From assembly GCA_045580325.1 (NCBI GenBank), contig JAZNNR010000020.1, positions 62,001 through 126,000 on the forward strand: DNA of 64,000 nucleotides, in the 5' to 3' direction. A program made the position numbers and the translations under genes. The notes beneath the pieces were generated by a model that saw only the letters and a program-made list of their open reading frames with translations, did no database searches and was not told where the DNA came from. Positions 21,834 to 30,772 of the stretch are shown here, one piece after another (the stretch's first letter is position 1; the number at the start of each line of letters is the position of its first letter). Source of the stretch: SIG672 sp045580325 (lineage in GTDB: Bacteria > Bacillota > Clostridia > Oscillospirales > CAG-272).

Positions 21834-23600
21834 TTAGTCTACGATAGTGATCTGGTCGAGGATCTTGTCGGAAAGCATGTCATACTTGAATTCCATTTCA
21901 AGTGTTTCCTTGCCGAAGTAATCTTCAACGCCGTCTATGTCGGTAATACCGAAGTAGTACATATAGTAAACCTTGTTTTCATTGTAGAACTCTTCAAGCT
22001 TTTCGTTGTATTCCTTCTTTGTGAGGGAAATATTCAGCTTGTCGAAGAGATATTCGTAAACGAGTCTGGACTTAACGCTCTTGATTGCTGTTTCCATAGC
22101 TGTCTTATTAGCTTCGGAATAGGTCTTTTCGTCGATAAGAAGTTCAAACTCTTCCTGTGTATAGTTACCGATGTCGATCTGAGTCTGAGAGTTGGGGCTA
22201 AGGCTCTGGAGAATAGAATCAACGTTGCTCTTAAGAGCAGACTTGTAAGCCTTCTTTGTTTCGTTCCACGGAACTTCTTTGAACTTAGCGTAGTCGATGA
22301 TTGCCGAGATAGCCATTTCGTTACCGAAATTCTTGTAAAGGAAATCGTCGTATTCCTTGGCTGTCTTGTATTCTTCCTTGGTATATTCTTTTACGAACTC
22401 ATCGTCCCAATCGGGAAGCTTTTCGATCTTTTCAACTGTGAATGTTACCTTGATCGTTCTGCCTGCGTAATCAGCGAAAGCCTTAACAGCCTTGTCTGTA
22501 GAATCCTTAACGTCTTCGGGAACTGTGAAATCAATTTCGATCTTGTCGAGCTTGTCGTGCTTGTCGAGAACTTCAACTACCTTAGAAATTTCGAAGATAG
22601 TATTGAACTTCTTGAACTCTTCTTCGGAAAGATCTATGGAAATCTTACCTGCCTTGAAAAGAGAAGTGAACTTAGAATTGTTTTTGTCGGTGTCAGGCTT
22701 GGGCTCGGGATCCTTGGGATCATCGTTATCGTCGGGGTTTTGGTCGGTATTGCCGCCCTCGGTACCTTCGTTGCCTTCTGTACCCTCGGTGCCTTCGTTG
22801 CCTTCGTCGCCCTCTGTGCCTTCAGCTGCGTCGCCTTCAGCGGCTTCACTTGTTCCGTCGCCGCCTTCTGTGCCTTCATCGCCTTCAGTACCTTCGTTGC
22901 CGCCTTCTGTGCCTTCGCCGCCTTCAGTACCTTCGTTGCCGCCCTCGGTGCCTTCGTCACCCTCGACCTTGTCGCCTAAGTTAAGGTCGGGATCTAAGAA
23001 TACGTAACTCAAATTAACGAGAAGCTCTTTGTTTGTGAGGTCGATAGAAGAACGGGAAATGCTGTTGATGGTTACCTCGAATACTACGATAACCTTCTGG
23101 AGCTCCTTGGTCTTGTAGTTGCTGGGGAAGGTTACAGTAACATCAACCTTCTCGCCTGCCTTCTTACCTTCGAGCTGCTCTTCAAAGCCCTTGTTGGTGA
23201 GAACTTCGTCTTTGTCTGTATAAGCACCTACGAAAGTTCCCGAACCGAGAACGAGATCCTGCTTTTCGCCCTTCATACCCTTGAGGGTTTCCTCGGAGAG
23301 CTTAAGATCGGGGTTGCTGGGATCCTTGTGGCTCTTGTAGTTAAAGTCGATGTTGAGCTTGTCGCCGTTCTTGGAAACAACATCTTCGCCTTTAAGCTCT
23401 ACGTAAAACTCTTCGCGAGAAGATTCACGTATGTCGAGAATAGCATCAGCAACTTTCTTAAGGATCTTAGCTTCGCTGAGCTCGACCTTCTTAAGATCGT
23501 CGATCTGGATGTACTTGTCGTAGTTTTTGTAAGCACTGCAGGATGTTATAAGTGTGCAGAGCATTACAGCTGTGAGGATAAGTGCAAGAATTTTTTTCAT
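21834..23600 (-). CDS. Secreted trigger-factor-like lipoprotein (FKBP-type PPIase) with acidic Gly/Glu/Thr repeat linker
   Basis: 588 residues. A lipobox (LITSC, Cys21) predicts anchoring outside the membrane. Residues ~75-190 resemble the FKBP domain of trigger factor: GDKLNIDFNYK, LVLGSGTFVGAY, GFEEQLEGKKAGEKVDVTVT and FPSNYKTKELQKVIVVFEV. Residues ~215-310 are a linker of EGTEGGNEGTEGG-type repeats, Asp and Pro. The C-terminal half (LPDWDDEFVKEYT onward, to KTYSEANKTAMETAIKS) resembles the trigger-factor C-terminal chaperone helices. Trigger factor proper is a cytosolic ribosome-bound chaperone; an exported copy probably helps fold secreted proteins, as PrsA does. The N-terminal ribosome-binding domain is absent. 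AGGAG precedes the start. Confidence 0.8.
   Translation of the reverse strand: MKKILALILTAVMLCTLITSCSAYKNYDKYIQIDDLKKVELSEAKILKKVADAILDIRESSREEFYVELKGEDVVSKNGDKLNIDFNYKSHKDPSNPDLKLSEETLKGMKGEKQDLVLGSGTFVGAYTDKDEVLTNKGFEEQLEGKKAGEKVDVTVTFPSNYKTKELQKVIVVFEVTINSISRSSIDLTNKELLVNLSYVFLDPDLNLGDKVEGDEGTEGGNEGTEGGEGTEGGNEGTEGDEGTEGGDGTSEAAEGDAAEGTEGDEGNEGTEGTEGNEGTEGGNTDQNPDDNDDPKDPEPKPDTDKNNSKFTSLFKAGKISIDLSEEEFKKFNTIFEISKVVEVLDKHDKLDKIEIDFTVPEDVKDSTDKAVKAFADYAGRTIKVTFTVEKIEKLPDWDDEFVKEYTKEEYKTAKEYDDFLYKNFGNEMAISAIIDYAKFKEVPWNETKKAYKSALKSNVDSILQSLSPNSQTQIDIGNYTQEEFELLIDEKTYSEANKTAMETAIKSVKSRLVYEYLFDKLNISLTKKEYNEKLEEFYNENKVYYMYYFGITDIDGVEDYFGKETLEMEFKYDMLSDKILDQITIVD
22733..22965. repeat. In-frame minisatellite encoding EGTEG/NEGTEGG repeats
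   Basis: Imperfect tandem repeats of GCC-TTC-TGT/GGT-ACC-CTC type codons (plus-strand view) within the trigger-factor-like gene. Units vary between 9, 15 and 18 bases, all multiples of three, so length changes keep the frame. Confidence 0.8.
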
Positions 23601-23756
23601 TTTGATTTACTCCTTATATTTAAACATATAGTTAACCATAAACAACCACATAATTGTACCATATCATTCCAAATAAATAAAGGGGGTAAAGAAGGAATTT
23701 ACCATTTGGACACACTTAGGTTACAATTTGTTCACTTGAGTGGGACGCGATATAAA

Positions 23757-24818
23757 TTACTCGCTTTCAGAGGAACTCGCGATGCTGTCCTCGTCTTCAT
23801 CTTCGTTTTCGTACGAGTCGTCAGAGGGACTCTCGTAGGGATCTATCATTATTTCCTTGATCTTGGGCCAGGCGGCGTATGTTGCCATAAACATACAAAG
23901 ACCGACTGTAATAATAAGGGGAAGAACGATACCGATAGGGGTATATAGCCACATTATATAGAAATTTACGATAACAGTGAGTATTATACCGATAGTGGCG
24001 AGGAAATTACGCTTGAACCCAAGAAAAGCGAAGATAAGCGCGTTTTTGAATATCTGACGTATTTTCAGATCGAAGGTCAGGGTGAGAAGGTAAATATAAA
24101 ATCTCATAGCGAAATATATGAAGATCATAAATACCGTCGCCCAAAGCATAACACTGTTTACAAAGCTTCCAAGATGGTTGTAGAAGAATATCAGGTCATA
24201 TACAAGCAGGAAGCAGATCACAAGGTCAAGGATGCCGATTATGATCCCCTGACGGAGATTTTTCTTTACGGCATACCAAAAATCACGCATAAAGAATATC
24301 GGTTCGCCGCGTACTATGTTGCGAAGAATATACGAGGTACCGATAGATGCGGGACCAAATGTGAAAAGAATCAGCACGACGCCGACTATCAGCACAGTCC
24401 ACGCAAGAGGAGTCGGAATATCGACAACTGCGGGATTTCCGAAAAATCCCCAGAGCGTAGATAGCGTAGGAGACACTGCGCCGAACTCGTAAGCACCGTA
24501 CAGAGGCAAAAATATCGGACTCGTCGGAGAGATCGCGTGCAGGTGGAAAATTTTTGCGGGGAAGAGCATTATTATTATCAAAGGAAAATTCGCGAGCAAA
24601 AAGGTAATATTGATATAGAATATTCTTGTCAGATTTCTCCAAGCAAGCTTGAAGAAGAAGGGAAAATTTCGCGGAGCTTTTCTGTCGTCCTCGGTTATTT
24701 CCTTTCCCTCACGCGAATATAGTAGGTCAAACAGATTTTTTCTTTTCTTTTTCTTCGGCAGAGAGTCATCATATCCGTCGTGAGAGCTTCGCGACATATT
24801 CGGATACTGTTTTTTCAA
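23757..24818 (-). CDS. DUF624 (YesL-like) membrane protein
   Basis: 353 residues with about six transmembrane helices. The family region runs from LAWRNLTRIFYINITFLLANF through FGPASIGTSYILRNIVRGEP to FFMRDFWYAVKKNLRQG and the paired helices after it. A charged N-terminal leader (KKKKRKNLFDLLYS) and an acidic tail (ENEDEDEDSIASSSESE) flank it. DUF624 proteins are often near sugar-ABC genes; none is adjacent here. The function is unknown. The next minus-strand gene upstream, another membrane protein, ends 36 bases away, so they are probably cotranscribed. Confidence 0.8.
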   Translation of the reverse strand: MKKQYPNMSRSSHDGYDDSLPKKKKRKNLFDLLYSREGKEITEDDRKAPRNFPFFFKLAWRNLTRIFYINITFLLANFPLIIIMLFPAKIFHLHAISPTSPIFLPLYGAYEFGAVSPTLSTLWGFFGNPAVVDIPTPLAWTVLIVGVVLILFTFGPASIGTSYILRNIVRGEPIFFMRDFWYAVKKNLRQGIIIGILDLVICFLLVYDLIFFYNHLGSFVNSVMLWATVFMIFIYFAMRFYIYLLTLTFDLKIRQIFKNALIFAFLGFKRNFLATIGIILTVIVNFYIMWLYTPIGIVLPLIITVGLCMFMATYAAWPKIKEIMIDPYESPSDDSYENEDEDEDSIASSSESE

Positions 24819-24854
24819 ATGTTATCACATCCTTGATTATATTAAAAGGTAATT

Positions 24855-25370
24855 TTATACGAAAGCAAGCGCAATATTTCTGCAAAAGAGCAGAGTGAAC
24901 ATTATTCCCGTGAAAAATAGAAATTCAAGTGCATAGGAGAGCGTGCTGCGAGTGTTCGACTTTGAATATTTGTAAGCGCATTTTGAAACTGCAAAGCAAA
25001 TGCAAAGAAGAAAAGCACTCGAAATAGTGTGCAAAATATAAAGAGCCTCGGTAGCACCGCCAAGCGCGAGCAGCAGGCAGGAATAAGAAGCAAGAAAAGC
25101 TCTTATAAAAAGTATGCCCGATGATATAATTGACGCGTATGGAATAAATCCCGTCAAAAATATAACCGCGAGGTATATTACCTGCTCACACGAGGTCTGC
25201 ATAAAAGCGGAAAAGCCGCCTTTTTGAAGGAAGACCGAGCTAAGCTCCGGTATATCTTTTACAGATAACAGCCCCGAAGAAGCCGAGAAAACAAGCCCGA
25301 AAATATATCCGAAAACAACTGCGTACGTCGATAGGTCGCACTCAAAAACGCGCACAAGCTTTTTATACAT
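24855..25370 (-). CDS. Multispanning membrane protein, possibly SpoIIM-like
   Basis: 171 residues from ATG 25370 (GGTGAT six bases upstream; the longer frame from 25382 has no such site). About four or five hydrophobic helices: TYAVVFGYIFGLVFSASSGL, EQVIYLAVIFLTGFIPYA, SGILFIRAFLASYSCLLLAL, ISSAFLLCICFAV and LEFLFFTGIMFTLLFC. Helix spacing is reminiscent of stage II sporulation protein M, which would help forespore engulfment, but no diagnostic motif is visible and I would not assign it. It lies directly upstream of the DUF624 gene on the same strand. Confidence 0.55.
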   Translation of the reverse strand: MYKKLVRVFECDLSTYAVVFGYIFGLVFSASSGLLSVKDIPELSSVFLQKGGFSAFMQTSCEQVIYLAVIFLTGFIPYASIISSGILFIRAFLASYSCLLLALGGATEALYILHTISSAFLLCICFAVSKCAYKYSKSNTRSTLSYALEFLFFTGIMFTLLFCRNIALAFV

Positions 25371-25526
25371 AATAATCACCACGATAATATAGAATAAAAC
25401 ATATACGTTTTATTTTTATTAGTCGCTCGTCTTGATTATTACATAGCTTACAAAATACAGACCAATATATAATATCATATACTTTTGCTCTTTTCAATAA
25501 TTTTTTATAAACTTTTTTAGATTTTG

Positions 25527-25554
25527 TTGAAATGCAGATGAAAATAAGTATAAT
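25527..25554 (+). promoter_or_regulatory. Promoter of the GNAT gene
   Basis: TTGAAA (25527-25532), 16-base spacer, TATAAT (25549-25554); the start codon follows about 39 bases later. Confidence 0.65.
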
Positions 25555-25593
25555 GTATAATTGTAGGAAGAAATCACGCATAAGGGGACAAAA

Positions 25594-26238
25594 ATGAGAA
25601 GCGATTATCTTGAATTTTTCAAAAGTGATAATACCGTTATAGAAACTCCGCGCCTTCGTCTGAGAAAAATGGCAAGACGGGACAAAAACGATATGTATGA
25701 GTATGCAAGATGTGATATTGTAACAAAATATCTTCTTTGGCGCACGCACCCCGACGCCGAGCATACGAAAAGATACCTCGATTACGTTACGACACTGTAT
25801 AAAAGCGGACAATTTTTCGATTTTGCGGTAGAATACCGCGAAAACTCGAAAATGATAGGGACCTGCGGCTTTGCATCGATAGATGAGGCAAATAACTCGG
25901 CAGAGGTCGGATACGTTCTCTCACCTGATTATTGGGGGCAGGGAATCGCGACCGAAGCGCTCACGGCATTACTGCGCTTTGCCTTTTGCGATATGAGATT
26001 TAACCGCGTGGAAGCGCGATATATGATCGAAAATACCGCAAGCAGAAGAGTAATGGAAAAGTGCGGTATGACCTTTGAAGGAGTAATGCGTAAAAAGCTT
26101 CTTGTAAAGGGCTCTTACCGCGACGTCGGTGTTTGCTCGATTCTTTCAGAAGAATATTTTGCAAATAATAAAGAAGGTACGGCACTTTCGAAAATTTCGG
26201 GAAAATTTCTCGGGATGAGAAGAATATTACGTAAATAA
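25594..26238 (+). CDS. GNAT family N-acetyltransferase (RimJ/RimL type)
   Basis: 214 residues. The opening TPRLRLRKMARRDKNDMYEY, the central EVGYVLSPDYWGQGIATEAL (acetyl-CoA pyrophosphate loop Q-x-x-G-I/A) and YMIENTASRRVMEKCGMTFEG are typical of the RimL/PF13302 branch, which acetylates protein N-termini, amino acids or small molecules. The last ~35 residues (SKISGKFLGMRRILRK) extend past the usual end and are basic. AAGGGG lies six bases before the ATG. It has its own promoter and no functional partner nearby. The substrate cannot be predicted. Confidence 0.85.
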   Translation: MRSDYLEFFKSDNTVIETPRLRLRKMARRDKNDMYEYARCDIVTKYLLWRTHPDAEHTKRYLDYVTTLYKSGQFFDFAVEYRENSKMIGTCGFASIDEANNSAEVGYVLSPDYWGQGIATEALTALLRFAFCDMRFNRVEARYMIENTASRRVMEKCGMTFEGVMRKKLLVKGSYRDVGVCSILSEEYFANNKEGTALSKISGKFLGMRRILRK

Positions 26239-26256
26239 CAGTTTACAACAAAAAAG

Positions 26257-26285
26257 TTGACAATCAAGGTGTCTTGTGTTAAAAT
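26257..26285 (+). promoter_or_regulatory. Sigma-A promoter of the trkH-trkA operon
   Basis: TTGACA (26257-26262), 17-base spacer, TAAAAT (26280-26285). Transcription would begin near 26292, which rules out the in-frame ATG at 26276 as the trkH start. Confidence 0.7.
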
Positions 26286-26320
26286 ATAAAAGCATGTTGC
26301 AGAAAGGAGAATGGCGGCAG

Positions 26321-27694
26321 ATGTCAGATAAAACAGAAGCAAAAAAACTATTACATAAGCAGTATAGTAAACAGCGGAAAATGCAGCCGACACAGATAAT
26401 CGTCGTTGGATTTCTGTGTATTATAATTTTGGGCACACTTCTTCTGATGCTTCCCATATCGTCTGCAAACAGAGAGTTTACAGACCCGATTACCGCGATG
26501 TTTACAGCGACAAGCGCGACCTGCGTAACCGGACTGTCTGTTGTAACCACCGCTGAGTATTGGAGTCTTTTCGGGCAGATGATCATACTTGCTATGATAC
26601 AGGTCGGGGGACTCGGATTTATGTCGATGGCTGTGCTTTTTTCGATGATTGTAAAACGTGCGATAACTCCGAGAGAAAATCTTATAATAGCCGAGTCTTT
26701 CAGCCTTTTTAACAGAGAAGAAACGGCGAAAGGATTTGTAAAAAAGATACTTGTTTGGACCTTTGTTTTTGAATTTACGGGAGCGCTTTTGCTCGCAACG
26801 AGATTTATTCCGCGCTTTGGCTGGGTTGACGGGATATATAAAAGTGTATTTCATTCTGTTTCGGCTTTTTGTAATGCAGGCTTTGATATTCTCGGATCGG
26901 ACAGCCTTATAGGTTTTTCGGGCGATTATATAGTCGTATTTACAATATCTGCCCTCATAATAATCGGCGGAATAGGATTTTTTATATGGTTCGATATATC
27001 GTCGGGCTTTAAAAGAAAAAAATTCTCGGCATATACTAAGCTAGTACTGATCACAACGGCAGTGCTTCTTGTTTCGGGTACGGCGGCAACGCTTATACTT
27101 GAGTGGGATAACACTCTTGCAGGAATGTCGGTCGCGGAAAAAATATCGGCATCGTTTGCCCACTCGGTTTCGCTCAGGACTGCAGGATTTGCCTTTTTCG
27201 ATAATGCATCTATGACAGATGCCCTGAAATTCGTTTCTATCGGTATTATGTTTATAGGTGGAGCATCGGGCTCTACGGCAGGCGGAATAAAGGTTTCTAC
27301 TATTGCTATAATAATCGTCGCCGTTATAAGTAACGCCATAGGAAGAGAAGAAACTGTGATTTTCAAAAGAAGAGTAAAGCAGTCGGTAATAGTCAGAGCA
27401 ATGTCCCTCTTTATCATAGGAATAACCTTTGCGGTCGCGTCAGCCATTATCATATCGGTAACAGAGGATATTTCCATAATATCTTCTCTTTACGAAACAG
27501 TTTCTGCGTATGCGACTGTCGGACTGTCATTGTCGCTTACACCGACGCTCAGTGTGCTGTCAAAGGCAATACTTATGCTGCTTATGTTTATGGGGCGCGT
27601 AGGTGTTCTTACGCTTACCTTTTCTCTGGCGATGTCTTCTTCAAAAAGAAGAATCTACAGTACCTTTGCAGATACGAATATTATGGTAGGATAA
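26321..27694 (+). CDS. trkH: TrkH/KtrB-family potassium uptake channel subunit
   Basis: About 457 residues and roughly eight to ten transmembrane helices arranged as four pore repeats. Selectivity-filter-like loops are TATSATCVTGLSVV, SVSAFCNAGFDILG, SVSLRTAGFAFFD and SAYATVGLSLS, each with the conserved glycine of TrkH/KtrB proteins. It takes up potassium together with the cytosolic RCK protein encoded next. I start at ATG 26321 because the promoter puts the transcript start after the upstream ATG; AAAGGAG lies upstream. An N-terminal basic stretch precedes the first helix. The trkA gene begins 20 bases after its stop. Confidence 0.9.
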   Translation: MSDKTEAKKLLHKQYSKQRKMQPTQIIVVGFLCIIILGTLLLMLPISSANREFTDPITAMFTATSATCVTGLSVVTTAEYWSLFGQMIILAMIQVGGLGFMSMAVLFSMIVKRAITPRENLIIAESFSLFNREETAKGFVKKILVWTFVFEFTGALLLATRFIPRFGWVDGIYKSVFHSVSAFCNAGFDILGSDSLIGFSGDYIVVFTISALIIIGGIGFFIWFDISSGFKRKKFSAYTKLVLITTAVLLVSGTAATLILEWDNTLAGMSVAEKISASFAHSVSLRTAGFAFFDNASMTDALKFVSIGIMFIGGASGSTAGGIKVSTIAIIIVAVISNAIGREETVIFKRRVKQSVIVRAMSLFIIGITFAVASAIIISVTEDISIISSLYETVSAYATVGLSLSLTPTLSVLSKAILMLLMFMGRVGVLTLTFSLAMSSSKRRIYSTFADTNIMVG

Positions 27695-27714
27695 TAAAGA
27701 TAGGAGATGTTTTT

Positions 27715-28371
27715 ATGAAATCTTTTTGTGTAATAGGAATGGGAAGCCTTGGGTGTACGATTGCCAAGGAGCTTGAAAAAAGCGGACATCAGGTGCTTAT
27801 AATAGATAAAGACGAGAAAAAAGTCAACGATATAGCAGACTTTGTTACAGATGCAAGAGTTGGAGATTCTACCGATCAGAATGTACTTATCTCAGCAGGA
27901 GTAAAGCATTACGACTGCGCGGTTGTATGTATGTCAAGCGATATAAACGCAAGCATACTTACAACACTCTTTCTGAAAGAGCTTGGAGTACCGAGGGTCA
28001 TCGTCCGCGCAGGCAATGAATATGAATGCAGGGTGCTTGAAAAAATAGGGGCAGACGATATAGTATATCCTGAACGTGATATGGGTGAAAAGCTCGCATA
28101 TACTCTTGATAAAAACAATGTGGTCGAAAGACTTACCTTTTCAAACGAATATTCGATAGTTGAGCGTAAGGTTCCGAGATCTTGGGTGGGAAAAACCATA
28201 ATAGAGCTTAATGTGCGCAGAAAGTACGGTATAAATATAATTGCGGTAAGCAATTCTGAAATGACAGAGTTTGATATGACACCGATGCCTGACCGTGTGT
28301 TTGCAGAGGGAGAAATAATAACTTTGATAGGCGCGAATAAAGATCTTGACAAAATAGCCAAGGGTGAATAA
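27715..28371 (+). CDS. trkA: TrkA/KtrA potassium uptake regulatory subunit
   Basis: 218 residues. RCK_N Rossmann domain with CVIGMGSLGCTIAKELEKSG (nucleotide-binding glycines) and VLIIDKDEKKVNDIAD, followed by VVCMSSDINASILTTLFLKE; the RCK_C domain is residues ~140-218 (SWVGKTIIELNVRRKYGINI). It forms a cytoplasmic ring that gates the TrkH-type channel in response to ATP, NAD(H) or cyclic di-AMP in relatives. AGGAGA is eight bases upstream of the ATG. Encoded just after trkH, as usual for KtrAB-type systems. Confidence 0.9.
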   Translation: MKSFCVIGMGSLGCTIAKELEKSGHQVLIIDKDEKKVNDIADFVTDARVGDSTDQNVLISAGVKHYDCAVVCMSSDINASILTTLFLKELGVPRVIVRAGNEYECRVLEKIGADDIVYPERDMGEKLAYTLDKNNVVERLTFSNEYSIVERKVPRSWVGKTIIELNVRRKYGINIIAVSNSEMTEFDMTPMPDRVFAEGEIITLIGANKDLDKIAKGE

Positions 28372-28476
28372 AAAAATAACTTTATAAAAATTAACAAATC
28401 TGTAACTATATTTCAGCTTGCTTGGTGTATAATCTAAAGCGTACATAAATTTTGATTAAAAGAATGGAGAAAACAA

Positions 28477-28905
28477 ATGAATAAACTCTTTTTGTTACTT
28501 GAAGAGCAGCCTGCTCCCCAGGGCGGTGGTTGGTTGACTATTATCCTTATGCTCGGCGTAATAGTCATTATGTTCTTCATTACCGGTCGTTCGCAGAGAA
28601 AACAGCAGAAGCAGATCGATGATATGAGAAATAATCTTCAGATCGGCGATGAGATCACAACTATCGGCGGAATTATCGGCAAGATAGTAAGCATCAAGGA
28701 CGAAACCTGTATTATCGAAACAGGCAGAGATGGCGTAAGAATGAGAATACTCAGAAGCGCGGTAAGATGCGTTGACGTACCTGCAAGTGCTATGAACTAC
28801 TCTATCAACGTTGAAGATAAGAATACCGAAGAGGCTTCCTACGATAGTGCTGAGGCTCCCGAAAACAGCGAAAACGAAGGCAAAAAGAAAAACAAGAAAA
28901 AATAA
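28477..28905 (+). CDS. yajC: Preprotein translocase subunit YajC
   Basis: 142 residues: one N-terminal transmembrane helix (GGWLTIILMLGVIVIMFFIT), then GRSQRKQQKQIDDMRNNLQIGDEITTIGGIIGKI, the conserved YajC cytoplasmic core, and a Lys/Glu-rich tail. YajC associates with the SecDF part of the Sec translocon. The tail after residue ~115 (ENSENEGKKKNKKK) is longer than in Proteobacteria. AGAATGGAGA precedes the ATG. A TIGR04086 membrane gene follows by 73 bases, a pairing often seen in Clostridia. Confidence 0.9.
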   Translation: MNKLFLLLEEQPAPQGGGWLTIILMLGVIVIMFFITGRSQRKQQKQIDDMRNNLQIGDEITTIGGIIGKIVSIKDETCIIETGRDGVRMRILRSAVRCVDVPASAMNYSINVEDKNTEEASYDSAEAPENSENEGKKKNKKK

Positions 28906-28978
28906 TCGCTTTCTCGGTTGTTTTTTCGCACCCGACCGAATATTATTTAATAAATAATTATTTCGGACGGTGATTAAA

Positions 28979-29431
28979 ATGAATGCAAAACTGACTTTAC
29001 TGAAAAAAGCAACGCTCTCCGCCGTTATAGGACACGGCGCGGCATTGCTTTTTCTTTTTCTCTCAAGCGCGGTGCTTGTGAAAAACGAGGATCCCTCGAC
29101 GATGATGCCGATAGCGGCAATAGTAGCCTTTTTTATAGGCGCGGCTGTGTGCGGAATAATCGCGGGAAGAAGCGGGGGTGGACTGTGGGACGTACTTGCC
29201 GCAGGACTTATCTTTTCGCTGCTGCTTATAGTTATTTCGCTTTTGCTTAACGCGGTGCTTCCTGCACCTGAGAGCGAAAGCAACTATGGGCTTGGCTCAA
29301 AGGCGGCGCTGATCGCAGGCGGCTTCGCAGTATCCGTGATCGTGGGACTGTGGATATCCTCGAGAAAAAACACAAGCCGTATGGGCGCAAAGCGCAGAAA
29401 AAAAGAACTTGATAAATACATAAGCAAGTAA
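28979..29431 (+). CDS. TIGR04086 family membrane protein
   Basis: 150 residues with four transmembrane helices (SAVIGHGAALLFLFLSSAVL, IAAIVAFFIGAAVCGIIAG, LAAGLIFSLLLIVISLLLN, LIAGGFAVSVIVGLWISS) and a basic tail. The GxxxGxxxGR pattern after helix 2 (AGRSGGGLWD) is typical of this clostridial family next to yajC. ATG 28979 is preferred: GGTGAT stands six bases upstream, which excludes GTG 28970, itself part of that site. The function is unknown. Confidence 0.75.
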   Translation: MNAKLTLLKKATLSAVIGHGAALLFLFLSSAVLVKNEDPSTMMPIAAIVAFFIGAAVCGIIAGRSGGGLWDVLAAGLIFSLLLIVISLLLNAVLPAPESESNYGLGSKAALIAGGFAVSVIVGLWISSRKNTSRMGAKRRKKELDKYISK

Positions 29432-29436
29432 ACAAA

Positions 29437-29473
29437 ACGTGTACCCAATACTGCAGTAGCCTTGGGTACACGT
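29437..29473. terminator. Bidirectional terminator between TIGR04086 and CE2-like genes
   Basis: ACGTGTACCCA (29437-29447) pairs with TGGGTACACGT (29463-29473) around a 15-base loop. The convergent genes end at 29431 and 29490. Confidence 0.75.
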
Positions 29474-29489
29474 TAAATGTTATATAGAA

Positions 29490-30605
29490 TTATTTGTCAA
29501 GAAGGTTATCACGTATGAATTTCGCGAGAGCGTTAGCGGCAGTAGCGTGCGCCGCCTTGCTGGGATGAGCAAGACCGCCATCTCTGTTTTCGGTAAGAGT
29601 GCAGAAATATAATCCTTTTTCCTCACCGCCAAGCTCTTTTATAGCCTGCATAGAATAAGCCTGCATACACGGTCCCATCATATTTGCTACCCAGACGATC
29701 TTTACGTCCTGGCCGTATGTACTGCGAACGAGCTTTATAAGAGCTTTGGCGCCCGCTTTGAACTGTGTTCCGGTAACGTCGCCCTTGCCCTGATCGTTTG
29801 TACCGAGATTTATTACTACGATGTCAGGAGTAAAGGTCTTTTCATACTTTTTGATAGTATTCTTGAAGTAGGATTCAGCGGAGAAAAAGTCCTTCATAAC
29901 GAAATTACCGCTGTAGCTGCTTACAACACCGATTCCGCTGCAAGAAATAAGGGAGTGATCCGCGCCGAGCTTTTCAGCCGTCAGATATGCGTATGCCTGA
30001 GTTGCGTCTTGGTTTAAAGCGCTTCCGGGATCCGCGACTCCGTTGGCACAGAGGTTGCCGTATCCACTTGTTATACTGTCGCCGAGAAATTCAATGAAAA
30101 GATCCTTTTTTGCGGGAGCTTCTTCAAAATATCCCTTGAAGCTGAGAGTTTTAAGAACACTGAGCGAGTTTGCCGATTCTGTCTGCTTGAGCACACGGAT
30201 ATTATGTACTCCGGCTTCTTTGAAGTCGGCGATAGTAAGAGTAACAGTACCTTTTTTTACGTTAAAACGCTTTTCCTGTCTTACTCCGTCGATGTAAACC
30301 GTAAAGTAGGTGTTACTGCTGACAAAAACAGAGAGCTTTACCTTGCCTTCCATATATGCAGAGAATTCTATTCCCGTTGCCGAGTGGTCGCAGGCGATGC
30401 CGTTTGAGGATACAACGGTTCTTCCGTGCAGCTTAAGAGAGTCGGTAATGTCCTGAAGAGCATAAGTTTTATCTTCAATTACTTTTTCTTCTTCTTTGTC
30501 GTCTTCTTTTTCGGTGTCGGGTGAAGGTTTGTCCTCGGTGTTACCGCACGCGAAAAAGGAAAGACACATAACAAGCAAGAGTAAAAATGCTAAAATTCTT
30601 TTCAT
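29490..30605 (-). CDS. Secreted SGNH esterase lipoprotein, carbohydrate esterase family 2-like
   Basis: 371 residues. Lipobox FFAC (Cys20), an acidic linker (residues ~25-45), then a beta-sandwich N-terminal domain (~50-165; KLSVFVSSNTYFTVYIDGV) and an SGNH catalytic domain: EFLGDSITSGYGN with the nucleophile Ser, GSALNQDATQAYAYLTAEKL, VINLGTNDQGKGD, and HPSKAAHATAA with the catalytic His. This two-domain layout is that of CE2 acetyl-xylan/glucan deacetylases. Lipid anchoring suggests it removes acetyl groups from plant polysaccharides at the cell surface. It is monocistronic; a 340-base region follows upstream. Confidence 0.8.
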   Translation of the reverse strand: MKRILAFLLLLVMCLSFFACGNTEDKPSPDTEKEDDKEEEKVIEDKTYALQDITDSLKLHGRTVVSSNGIACDHSATGIEFSAYMEGKVKLSVFVSSNTYFTVYIDGVRQEKRFNVKKGTVTLTIADFKEAGVHNIRVLKQTESANSLSVLKTLSFKGYFEEAPAKKDLFIEFLGDSITSGYGNLCANGVADPGSALNQDATQAYAYLTAEKLGADHSLISCSGIGVVSSYSGNFVMKDFFSAESYFKNTIKKYEKTFTPDIVVINLGTNDQGKGDVTGTQFKAGAKALIKLVRSTYGQDVKIVWVANMMGPCMQAYSMQAIKELGGEEKGLYFCTLTENRDGGLAHPSKAAHATAANALAKFIRDNLLDK

Positions 30606-30772
30606 AGCTACTTCTCCTTGTAGGTGGATTTACTGCACCATTATATAACAAATCCTTTTGAGTGTCAACATATTTTAAATGATATTATTTACAAATCGGA
30701 TTTTATATGATAAAATACAAAAAAGTACAGATACTAAAGATGTCCGTTCGGAATTTAAAGGAGAATGTCCGT

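Noticed and set aside
21822..22979. A 385-residue plus-strand frame with Val/Phe/Ala repeats
   Set aside because: Its repeats are the complement of the EGTEGG minisatellite in the trigger-factor-like gene.
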